64,000 nt of DNA from Chrysomallon squamiferum (taxonomy: Eukaryota; Mollusca; Gastropoda; Neomphalida; Peltospiridae): contig CM022679.1 in NCBI GenBank assembly GCA_012295275.1, positions 20,524,342 through 20,588,341 of the forward strand, in the 5' to 3' direction. Below are positions 23,737 to 35,900 of the stretch, piece by piece. The position numbers were made by a program, and so were the translations under genes. Every line of letters starts with the position of its first letter. Position 1 is the first letter of the stretch. The notes beneath the pieces are model-generated. The model saw nothing but the letters and a program-made list of their open reading frames with translations. It was not told the DNA's origin and did not search any database.

Positions 23737-24752
23737 CATAAAATTTTGTTTTATTGATTCCCACGTACACATTTACAAAATTTGTAAAAGCCCAGACCTT
23801 AGTTTAAAATGAAAGTAATACGTGTAATATTTTTTATAACAGGCCTATTAATAATTCGATTAATTTAGTCTTTAAACACCACAACACACGTATTTCGTTC
23901 CCATCTGTCGAAAGTGATTAACAGTGAGCGCTTACATGAATCAGCACGAACAAATGTTACACTTTACATACGAGGATAGATACGCATTTATATAATAGTT
24001 TGTCACATCACATCTCATTAAAGTGTTGAATAAAGAATGCTATATCATATTTTGTTTCCGTTTATTTTTATTTTGTGTTATTCTTTTAAAAATTTTATTT
24101 TATCTTTAATTATTACTATCACTGTTTTTGAATTAAAGGCATTTACTGCTCTCACAGCTGTATAAATTCGAAATCAAAAGGAATTTATTCCCGTGAAATG
24201 AATTCATTTCAAGGCTGCTGATTTTCATAAATTTGTTTACAATGAATACATGACTGAATATCAGTATAAAATCGTGCATGTTTGAAAATGGGATGATTAC
24301 ATTAATATTTTGAAAAAAATAATAATAAAATAAATGAAGATAAAATAATAATGATAATAATAATAACTGTCAGATCATAGCGAAATAAAAATTGAAGGCT
24401 CAGCAGGTATCCAAATCATAGCAAAGGTACAGTTTAGCATCAGAGCGCTGTTCGCATAATCATAATAATTTGTTGTATGTTCAGACGTATTATATATATC
24501 TATTGCCAGCTACTCCAAAATATGACTAGTCGAGACAGTCTGCGATTATAATACGTACTGATAGAAAGAAAATATCAGCAAATGAAACTATTTGTTATGG
24601 ATGGTGAACGATGAAATAACAGTTTCTGGCTACATTTATTTTATTTATTTATTTTCAGATTATTTTATTAATTTGTTTATTTTTAATAAAATGAAAGAAA
24701 AAAACGCTGAATAATCTGAAAGTACATTTAAAAAAAAAAAAAAAAAAAAAAT

Positions 24753-24999
24753 ATGGATTTCGATAACCTCAAAAGAAAATATTACCGATATATCAATGGA
24801 ATGGTCTATGATCTTCTGTGGTGTCTAAATTCTATCTGCGGACTTATGTTGAAAGCTCCCGAGCGTGAACGAAACAGCGAGCCACATACAAATAATATTA
24901 AACGATGCAAGTTTAAAAGAAACAGTAAAGAGAACGAGGATGATGATGACTACTGGTATTATTATCCACACAAAATGACAAATGGATATTCAAGATGTG
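24753..24999 (+). CDS. Possible alternative first coding exon of SGSM3
   Basis: A real ATG opens an 82-codon frame that ends at a strong donor (TGTG|gtaagt). It starts MDFDNLKRKYYRYING, has a hydrophobic stretch (MVYDLLWCLNSICGLML), and then a basic/acidic segment ending in DDDDYWYYY. I recognise no domain. The exon ends in phase 1. Spliced to the usual SGSM3 exon at 26325 it hits a stop after two codons (G|GT TGT CAT TAA), but spliced to exon 2 at 27382 it stays in frame and would replace the 22-residue standard N-terminus. Codon content looks more protein-like than the AT-rich flanks. It could instead be a fragment of an unrelated gene, or 5'UTR. There is no transcript evidence. Confidence 0.4.
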
Positions 25000-25051
25000 G
25001 TAAGTATTTCAACCTGATATCAAAAAACACACTGGTTGAGCTTTAGCTAAA

Positions 25052-25130
25052 TATTATTATTATTATTATTATTATTATTAGTAGTAGTAGTAGTAGTAGT
25101 AGTAGCAGAAATAGTAGTAGTAGTAGTGGT
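25052..25130. repeat. (ATT)n-(AGT)n compound trinucleotide repeat
   Basis: ATT units grade into GTA/GTAGTAG units just downstream of the possible alternative SGSM3 first exon. Confidence 0.9.
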
Positions 25131-25231
25131 TGTGCATGATTAACGTTTTTGCGTGTAGTAATACCGGTCATGGCTATTTGTGTCAGTGTTGGAACGACTG
25201 ACAAGCAAAATTGGATTTATTCACTTTGATA

Positions 25232-25233
<2 letters not shown>

Positions 25234-25292
<59 letters not shown>
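25234..25292. repeat. (CT)n microsatellite
   Basis: About 29 CT units between the two candidate SGSM3 first exons. Confidence 0.95.
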
Positions 25293-25296
<4 letters not shown>

Positions 25297-25552
25297 GTTG
25301 ACAATAAAATAAAAACTCATGGCAAAATATTAAGCAAAACTGCTAACATTAACAAAGGGTAGATCTAAATTGCCATATTTGCGCATTTTATTTTTTTTAT
25401 TTAATCTTGCATCAAATCAATAAAACTAAAATATTCAGTAAAACCTATGTTGTCAAAGCATAAACATAAGTTATAATATTAAATTTACACATATACACAT
25501 GTTTAAATCGTGTGTTACTAATATATTAAGTAGGCGCAAGGAATACCATTAC

Positions 25553-26200
25553 AGTGAAACCTCTTTATAATGCCGATGTTGGCGTTATGCGAGTTTGATA
25601 GTTTACTATTTCAAAATAATAAAAGTATTAAAAAGAATAAAAACTTACAACTGAATTACGTAAAACTTTACTGTGACGAAACGGATACATGCCTCTAGCT
25701 GTCACAGATTCATGTATGTATCAGTTAATCTCAACAACCTGATACTATCAAAGATGCCAACGCATTTTTTTCATATTGCTATGCATGTTGATTATCTTTG
25801 AATATAATTTTTGAATTCATGAAATAGGACACAGAATGAAATTTGGTTTACTTGGTAATAGAAGACAATATGTCTTGGAAGCGGTTTATCGGCTAATTTT
25901 GGTTTACTTTTGCATTAGATTATGTCGTCTTAGTCTTGGCGGACGGATAGCTGAGGACTGTAAAATATGTTTTAACTGTACGTCCATATCGCCTACGCAC
26001 TCCCCAGAAAATGAATGGCTTCACTATGCTTTGCGCCTAATTACACACAAAATAATCCGTTTTATTATGCATGATATTTAAAAGATACAAGCACATTTTT
26101 TAATTTTATGGATTAATAAACAAATTAGATATCTGTATTATATATTCTAAATATCATCCAAATTATGTTTTTCTCATAACGCGGTGACCTAATAAAAAGA
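25553..26200. mobile_element. Possible decayed pogo/Tigger-like insertion
   Basis: The left part reads cagtgaaacctctttataat, then ggcgttatgcgagttt. The right part has ctcataacgcggtgacc, roughly the inverse of the inner left segment (CGTTATG-GAG-type core). The CAGTGAAACCTC start resembles Tigger/pogo termini. The right end is poorly matched and no target duplication is clear, so the boundaries are guesses. The 81-codon open frame inside (25836-26081) is not gene-like. Confidence 0.3.
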
Positions 26201-26342
26201 TATTAATGCGCCTGTGATGTATTTGCATATACGTCAATGCCAATGGAGCAAATGTGACGAGAACATTTTTTTTTTGTTGTTATCATTAGTTTTAGGTACT
26301 ATGTCCTTTAGTAACATTTTATAGGTTGTCATTAACTCCAGC

Positions 26343-26689
26343 ATGGAATTAGCCAAAGCAGTATTTGGCACTCATTCTGCAGACGGATACAGCAGCAAGG
26401 TGACAACTGGTAAGTTGAAAATACTGGAAATTGTAAGATGTAAACATGAAAGATGTAAGACTTGCCACATCACATTTTAGATATTCCATTTGATGTCAGT
26501 TTTATATTTGAAATTTCCAGTTTGTGAATCATAATTTGTTGATAATATTTTGGTTTAATACATATTCAAGTAATACCCAAGAAATAATATATGTATTATA
26601 TATATTTTTTATTTTGAAGTAATGAAAAGTGTGTGGGTTTTTCTATAGAAGGGAGGTAATAGCGTTTTGGAATAATAATAATAATAATA

Positions 26690-26739
<50 letters not shown>

Positions 26740-26855
26740 TAAAGACGAAGTCTTAAGAATAATTAACTGAAAATATGTGCCCGCAAAGTTATTTACACAA
26801 AACTGATTTTTGTCGAAATCAATTAAAAAACGTATTTACATCAGTGTAATTTTAT

Positions 26856-26923
<68 letters not shown>

Positions 26924-29900
26924 TAGTGACATAATAAACGTGAGAATAATTATAATACTAACACAGTAACAGTCCATTGTACTTTTTTCTTTTTGTTACG
27001 TTTAGAGATAACTGAACTTAAACTTGAAAGCAACACGTTACACTGTCTAATAAAACTTGTTCAATAAACCTTATTTTTATTACAGTTCATTCTGGTAAGA
27101 AATTAAAAAGAAATTTTATGGATAGTAGAAGTTATGAGTTCATTTATATTAATAAAGATAGGTAACAAACATGTATCCCATATGATTAGCTCACCAAATT
27201 AAACAGCAAAAATTTGGAGGATTCAGTAAATAATGAACATGCTTAGGTATGAAGAATATTTAGTTAAAATCCTAACCACGGGTTCAAAGGATTATGGTTA
27301 TCAGATATATTTATATTGTATTCATTTTTCAGTATTAAATGAAATCACTAATACTGCTACAATATTATTTATGTTTTGCAGCAGACACATTGTCAGAAGA
27401 TGAAGAGGACATTGGACCTAGCTGCAGTGTTGAAGGTGTCAGTGTTTCAGCTTGTCCATCTAGCACAACTGAATTTGTGCCAACACCCGGAGGTCATTTC
27501 TCAGCTCTGACACCTTCCATGTGGCCACAGGATCTTATCCAGAAACTTGGAAATTCAGTATGTTCAGCCATCAAATAAATACATTTTTATTAATCATATT
27601 TTAACAACTAATTTCTATTTCTGTCAGCCCCTGTATGTTTGTATGCTCAAACAAATGCATCCATATATGAGAATGCAAGTATGGAATATTCATCCTTTTT
27701 TGAGATATGTAGCAGATATTTTATAAGCACTATTCTAATCAACAGTATTTGAAATAAGGAATTTGAAGGAAAGATGAGAAAATTAAATTTTGTGACATTA
27801 TTGAGAAAAAAGAATCACCTATACAAACCATCTTAGTATCTGCCATATTAAATTTTAACCATGTTTCTCATTTGTTGTAAAGAGTTTCTGTATGCACTGA
27901 AATAATCAATAGCCGTATAATTACTTCACCAGTTAATGCTGACTAATGACATACAAGTGTGTGTGTATATATATATGTACATCAATCTCAACGTTATTTT
28001 TTGGTTCCTAAATAAAATTATTTCTATATATGATTAGAAAATGCTAGTTTTTTTTTTTCTTTTTTTTAAAGTTTAAATTTCTTGTTTTCACTTCTTCATA
28101 TAATTAATTTTAAATATAATTATGCATGATAGTAATGAGAAAGTTAATTTCACTTTGTTTCCAAATTTAACATTTATGATATCATTTATGTGTATTTGTT
28201 AAAGCACTGTATTAAATCACATTAAAAACATATTTGCCAGAAATTAACAAAATAACATCAAATGTTTTGAATAGAATAGTATTCATAAACAAAAAAATCA
28301 TAATGTTATATAAGGATTTATGAAAGATAGTTGGGTTTTGATTTTTTTATTCTTTATTTTTAATTATTATTATTGTTATTAATTTCTTTTATCACATTAA
28401 TAAGGAACAATTTGCTATTTAGTATCTGACATAAAACATGGAAGTTACTTCATGAATACTAATCATTTGTTTTAAAAAAAAAGAAAATTATGAAACCTAA
28501 ATATATATTTAAATTTATTAATATCAAATGCCTCAAACTGAAATGCAACCATTTTATTTAAAGCAAACAATATTTCAGAAATCATTTTTCACATTTTTAT
28601 TTAAAAAGTATTTGATATTTTTATTTAATTTGTTTTGATTTAGCTTGAAGGAGATTTGACGGGTCAGCTTGATTACCATTACGATGAATTTGGCTTTAAA
28701 GTTGAAGAAGAAGGTATGTTTTCAGAAAATAATAAATAAATTATCAAGTGATTAAATGATGACCTCAGTCATTTTCAGTGATTAAGTTTAATAACTTGTT
28801 TATGTTATAAGAAGACAAGTTTTTGTCAAAGTTTATTATACATTTTTTAATGTTTATTCAGACAAATTGTAATTCATATGTGTCATGAATTTTATCTTTT
28901 ATTTAATGGGAGGAGTATTCAAAATATTTTGAAGGTTTTAGTATAAATGAAAATGTTAAATAAATCCATTATATTTTATAATTTTAGGTTGTTACATGTG
29001 TGTGTGTGTGTGTGTGTGTAGTTGAGTATTCTTTTTAAAGTGCAATTATTATTGTAGCAGTTCATCTAACCTAATAATTTCAGAATTGAAATTTACTTAT
29101 TATTTATTTCGAGTTATAATGATGTTTATGCTTAATTATTATTATTATTATTTAATTTAAAAAAAATATATTTACAGATGGCCCTGAAGAGAATTCCAGT
29201 AAACTTCTCAGTATGCCGTTCATTGAGGATCCACAACATCGACTTAAGTGGACAGCTTATCTAGAATTTACGCACAATAATGAAGTTGGAGACCTCACAT
29301 GGGACAAGGTAACACATACATTAATATTAGTATACAGTATACAGTAAAGACTATGACATAATAAAACATTAAAATGATCTTTTAGCTCACCAAATTTTTA
29401 TCTATTGGGGTGAAAATAATCCAAAAATATTTTAAAATTATTGTTATTGTCTTGGTTTTCATTCATTATCATTTTAAAAAAAAAAGATGTCTTAATTAAC
29501 TTTAGTATGTTCATATTAGATATTGTCATTAGTCTTTATTTTTAATGTGCAGTATTTAATTTTTTCATGTTTTGAAAAACAATAAGTTAGCATTTGAATT
29601 AAATAATGAATATAAATAAATTAAAAAATTAAAAAATTATCATAGCCACATATGCCTATATGTATGTAATTACATATGTGTTAGACCAAAATAGGCTAAT
29701 TATGTTTATCATAATTTAAGTTTCATATAATTAACTCCTTCAGTCACTGTATAAGCCATCATGTATTTGTGTTGGGATATCACCACATATTTTTTAATTT
29801 GTTAATTCTATAACATTTCAGGTTGATGCAACCATAGCCAGGTCAGAAAAGCTTCGTGGCATGGTGCAGCAGGGAATTCCCCATTCTCTTCGGCCTCAGA

Positions 29901-32900
29901 TCTGGATGCGACTGTCAGGTGCTTTAGAGAAGAAGCTGAAATCTGACCTCTCCTACAAAGATGTTGTTAAAGCCAGCTCCAATGATCATCTCATGTCTTC
30001 AAAACAAATAGAAAAGGTACTAGAAATATTAAATTTCAATCTATTTTGTTGTGATTTTTATCTAGTAAATAAGCATTACATTCAGCATGTTAAAAACCCC
30101 ATATAGACTTTTGCATATCTTATGTAATTGTGGATTGATGATACAGAACTTGTGTTTTCATGTGGAAAATGCAGCTTTTACATTTAAATAGATTTTACAT
30201 GTAATTAATATGGACCCACTCATGATGTAAAGAAATCTAGATCATCTTGAGTTTCCAGCTTGTAAGATAAATGGTCTAGTTTCTTTATAACACAAATGCA
30301 CAGATTATATTTCTGATATGAATATTTCATTTATGTTTTTTTGGAAATAAAGTTTTTTTTTTTTTGGTGGTTTATTTCAGGATTTGTTGAGGACAATGCC
30401 TAGTAATGCTTGTTACTGTAACATCAACAGTACAGGAATTCCAAGACTACGGCGAATACTGCGCAGTCTTGCATGGCTTTATCCTGATATTGGTTACTGT
30501 CAGGGAACTGGCGTGGTATGTTATTTATACTTCTACATTTAGAAAAGTATTTCTGTGGGACAGATTTTAAATGTGTTACTGAATGAGAGTTGATAGCTGT
30601 TTAATGAATGAATGCTTAAGCTATTGGGTGTCAGATAGAGGTACGAATAACAGCTATTTAATTCAGTTTCATTTTAAATAACTTTAAAAATATATAACAT
30701 AGGTTGACATTAATTTTGCAAAAAAAAATGAAAAAAATTACTTAATTCATTTTAACATCATAGGTTGTATTTGAAAATATCACAATGATTTAGTCAACAG
30801 CAGTATTAGATAATTTTGTTTTAAAGTTTGATTTTGTTTAAAATTTAAATTAAATTTTTAAGTGTAAGAATTGATGATTATATAATAATTTTCAAAACAT
30901 ACATGCTTTAGTATTAATTCTGGTTTATATAAATTGTATATAATTGTATTTTAAAACGACAATTTTATTTATAATTATGTTTATAGTGCTTATTTTTTCA
31001 TTCTTCATTTTGTTAGATAGCTGCATCTCTTTTGCTATTTTTGGAAGAAGAAGATACCTACTGGATGATGTGTGCCATCATAGAAGACCTCCTTCCAGCA
31101 TCATATTACTCAAGTACTCTGATTGGCATCCAGGTAGACATCTAATACTATCAATAAAGATGTTCTTAATTTACGCCAACCATGTTGATATATTTCTATC
31201 CCACCAGATCTAAAAGATATGTGACTACCAGTCTCTTAATACCAGTTATTCCAAATATTTGACATAAGTATCCTTCCATTTGAAGAAGTCAGTTTATCAG
31301 AAGTGTACCCTGACATGTGATATCTAACAACACTATTTTTTAATAAACAAGAAAATGACTGAATTTTGCAATAATGGGATATCAGACTGGTGTGTTATTA
31401 CCTATTGCACTTTAGAAATTTTAGTTACATATATTTTATCTTTGTGTTGCAGGCAGATCAACGAGTATTAAGACAGTTGGTGATTAGTTATTTGCCTGAC
31501 ATAGATTTGGTACTCAAGGAACATGACATTGGTAAGAAAATCAGTGTGTGCACATTTCAGTCTAACAAGCATTTGAAGAAATGAAAATTAACAGCTTATT
31601 TATTATCCTATTTATTCTACTTACATTTGTTAGAAAATATTAATAAAACCTTCTGTGTAAATAAAAGCAACAGAACAGTTTAAGTGAGACTGATATTTAA
31701 TTGATAATTAATATGTCAAAAGCAGTGACGTACTCATGGAAGGAATGTTTCTTTTTATTGTTTTTATTTTTTTTTTATATATTTAATTTAATTTTATTCT
31801 TTTTCTATTGCCAGAAACTTTTATCTCCCTAATCCAACAAATATAATTCTACATTTTGTTTCTATTCATCATTATCCAGAATTCAAAATCAAAAACCTAA
31901 GATTATTAATATTCATTTTTAGATAATTCAGCTGTTAGGAAGAAAACATTTATTTAAACTTAATAATTTGCATGTTTGCTTAGCTTGTGACTAACAGCAT
32001 CTGCTATGCATGATGGGTAATTTCAGAGCTCTCACTAATCAGCCTTCACTGGTTCCTGACCCTCTTTGCCAGTGTAGTTCACATGAAAGTTTTGGTTCGA
32101 CTTTGGGATCTTTTCTTCTGTGATGGGTCAGTGGTTCTTTTCCAGATAACTTTAGGCATGCTTAAACTCAAGGTAAGTGTGTGCATGACTATAATATTTA
32201 TAATCAAAATATATCACTTTATTTAATAATACATTGTAAAATTGTTTAATAAAAGAATACTTTGACTGTTGACTGCAATTTCTTTTGGCTGGATTTATTG
32301 AAAGCAGTTTGTTGACTGCACAATTGAAAACAAAATAATAATAAAAATAATAAAAAAATTCGTAGAAATAAAAATAATGTGTATGTGTGTGCATGTATGC
32401 ATGTGCACTACTTATTACCAACCTAGTCCAGAATAGGCTTATTTGCCAGGAGTGGGCCAAGTTTATTTCCAAATAAAAGATAATGAATTGGTTGTTAAAA
32501 AAACAGGAAAACATGATTATGTTTAGTAAACTGAAATAGACATTAGTATATTGTATTATTCTTACGAATATATATACATATCTACAACAGAATAAAAAGT
32601 AAAAAAGTTTGTCATTTAAAATATTTTTACAAACATTCATGTCATTTGATATTAAAAAAAAAAAAAAATATTTGGCTTTAGTCGAGGTTCTATACTTTGA
32701 TTTTCCAGTGAACCAAACATGTCTGGGTTGGCTTTCTGACCTGATTCTTTCAGATATTTTGGTTTGGTGGTTATTAAAGTCAGAATCAAATAGAACAATT
32801 GTATACAAAAGCTTTATTATTTATTTATCTTTTATCTTTTCTGGTGATGAGAGGGATCAAAAGGTTTTACAAAAATAATATTACCATAATTAGTTTATTA

Positions 32901-35900
32901 TGATTTTGTTAGGATATATGTTGAATTGTTTAAACATCAAAAATTTATGTTGAGCTTTCTTGTGAGCATGAGCCTATTCCACGTCAGTTAGAGTATATAT
33001 ATATATAGTTATTTTTGGTGGAGTTTATTATTTTCATTCATAGTTTAAAACATATTGAAGGTGTTGATTTCAGTATTCTTCTCAGATTGTTGATCCCTGT
33101 AAAAATCATTTTGACACTTCAAGATACAAGAATTTTTATTTTTGTTTTTTTAGATGGGCTTTAACAAGGTACAAACAACAATTCTCACTGTTAAATGATT
33201 GATATTCACCTCACTGAAAGAACAGTCACTGGGAATATCTTTAATAGTTCATTTAAACAGCTTTTTATGAAGGTTTTAAAAAAAATGAAGACATTCACAA
33301 AATAAATAGCTTAAAATAAATTAACATAAACTTATGATTCCACCAAATTTTATTTTTATTTTCCTTATATAATTTATAAGCTATAAAATATTTGTTACGG
33401 TTTCCTTTCTTTGATGGTGCTAAAGTAAAAAGAATATAAAGTAATTTAAAAAATAGAGTATTTTTGAGCTTTAAGTAAAATACTAAACTCTTGTATCTTT
33501 TAGGAGTCTGAACTGAAAAAGCTTGACAATTCAGCACAGATATTTAATGCCCTGTCAGATGTGCCTGGTGATGTACAAGATGTTGAAGACTTGATTGAGG
33601 TAAGTCTTATCTTTTTAACATCAGAGCTTTTCGCAAATTAGTGTGTGTTTATATGTGTCTGGTTATGTTTATTCACACACATACACGTGGAAAAATGGTA
33701 TTGACAAGAGACTAATCTATCCTGTGAAAATAAAAAATACATGAATATGTATATTACAAGACTGTTAATCAGCAAACAAATTTATATATATAAAGTGTTG
33801 GAAGAGCTAATATGATTGCTGATATATTTAAATAGACATCATTACTATATTTTAAATCCTATATAACACAGGTTTGATGTTGTATCAGATAATGATGGAA
33901 GTATCATTGTTAACATTTAAAAACATAACATTGCAAATTCTATGTATTTTAGATTTTTACATTTCATTAAGTAATCAAACAACAGTTTATAGTCTATAAT
34001 CACATATCTTTGTTTTTACATTCCATTAAATAATAAAAGCTTTCTGAACTACTGACAGATATCTTTATCAGTTCTGATTTTATATCTGAGGATGAAATAA
34101 AGCTAGCAAGATATCTTTATCAGTTCTGATTTTATATCTGAGGATGAAATAAAGTTAGCAAGATAAACTATTTAAATAAGCAGTTTATTAGAATTTTACA
34201 TCCTATATATCTTTGTTTTGGTATTACATCAAGCAGTGAAACAAAAGACAGTGTGCATATTTAGACAACTTATTAGTGGTTGGATGATTAATAAACCACA
34301 GCTGCTCTTCAAATAATTGTTTTCTAGTTAATCATCAGCCAAATGTATGTGTGTTCATAGCATGAGGTGTTTGAATGAAGTTGTTATTACAATACCAGCA
34401 GCATTTGATCATCAGCCAGCATCGTACATGTACTTCAGAACAGTGAAATTCAAAATGAAAATATAATTACTAATAAAAATATTTATCTTTAAACTGAATC
34501 AATAATTAATTACTATATTTTTTAAATTTTCTGTCTGACACATCCCAGGAGTTTTAATAATGTTTTTATTTTTTAAATAAATGTCAGTGTTAATTACATT
34601 TCAACTGTTAATATACATGAAACATTTACATAGCAAGTTTAAAAATAAAAAAACGTAGCTTAAAACCTTAATAACTGTCTAACTTATCATGTCAAAAACA
34701 GTGAAATTACAATTTATCAATAAATAAAAAAATAAAATAAAAAATGTAAATAAATAAATAAATAAATAATAATAATAATTTCTTAATACAGTGGATGGCA
34801 CTGAAACTAAATGGGTTCACATCAGTAATTAGCATTAGATTGTTTTTTTCAATTTGATGGCTTTGACAAACATGCTCTTTTACTATTTTAATTCTAAAAT
34901 TATCCTAATATAGTTGAAGTTAATTGGGATAAATTTCTTCATAATGTAAAACATAGAACATGATAATCAGATACTTTTAGCAGTGCTTTTCTTTTTCGGT
35001 TAATATTTGAACTGCAGGTTTCAACATACATAAAATAAAGTATTCAGCAGAACACTATAGGAAAACCATTGACTGAAAGGAAAATGTTTTCAATTTGTAA
35101 ATTAAAAGCAAAATATTATTCCTTATTATTACCTTGAAAACAACATATAATAAAATAAATGTTAACAAGAAACTAAAAAGTAATCTAGAATAATTTTAAA
35201 AGGCTACACAACTCTAATATATAAAACTCTGATAATAACGTCTTTGCTGGTTTCTATATTATAGAATATTTTTGAGAGAAAAAAATATTTTTACATTATA
35301 AATTTATAGTCTTTGGTTTAGTTTGTAGCTAATAAACATAATAAAATGGCTCTTACTTTATAACCAAAACCACCCACAAAAATTTACAGTTACTGTGTAT
35401 GCATTTTACATTTATAGAATTAAGCTGTAATGCAGTTTGTATGTGAACATAAATACATCCCATTTATTTTTACCTGCACTGAGATCAACAGGTGTGCTGT
35501 GTTTGTCATTAATGATAATATACAGATTTTGTTTATTACCTTCTGTACATGTACTTTTATTACCTTTAGATAGATTAGTACATTACATATGCTGTGCATA
35601 TATCATTATTGAACTTTGCTGAAACTATATGCTTAATATGCTGGAGTAAACTGTTAATGCAGTTGGTTACATACTTTATGTATTTTGCTGAAACCATCCA
35701 TATAAAATAAGCACTTTATTTCACCATCATAAAATATTGATTTTGTCCCAGGGCCTTGTTTACCACATGTTGCACACATACAGGACAGCCATAACTGTGA
35801 TGTGACACTGCAGAGTAGTGAAAAATAAGTCTTTCACTGCCTGTCTTATTTCATTTTTTGAGCTAGATAAGGATCACTTGTTGAAATAATGTTTCTGAAT

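Larger units (their letters stand above)
19866..24752. other. Intergenic region between divergent RPS9 and SGSM3
   Basis: No convincing coding exon. An unplaced 72-codon frame at 20082-20300 has no recognisable domain. The rest is AT-rich with simple repeats: duplicated ATTT runs near 20661 and 20721 (60-bp period), GA/GGGA, ATTT at 22724-22756, TG, and A runs at 21603-21628 and 24729-24750. SGSM3 5' leader sequence is probably hidden here or just downstream. Confidence 0.5.

Noticed and set aside
25836-26081. 81-codon plus-strand frame
   Set aside because: No recognisable domain, no splice context, and it lies in a stretch that looks like a decayed transposon.
24999-26342. Splicing of the 24753 exon to the exon at 26325
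   Set aside because: It gives a stop after two codons, so it could only be 5'UTR in that combination.
32152-32878. A 218-codon minus-strand open frame and an overlapping plus-strand frame inside SGSM3
   Set aside because: They run across an SGSM3 exon end and AT-rich intron, are dominated by Phe/Tyr/Ile and His-Thr repeats, and show no domain. Possibly a decayed repeat near 32680-32870.
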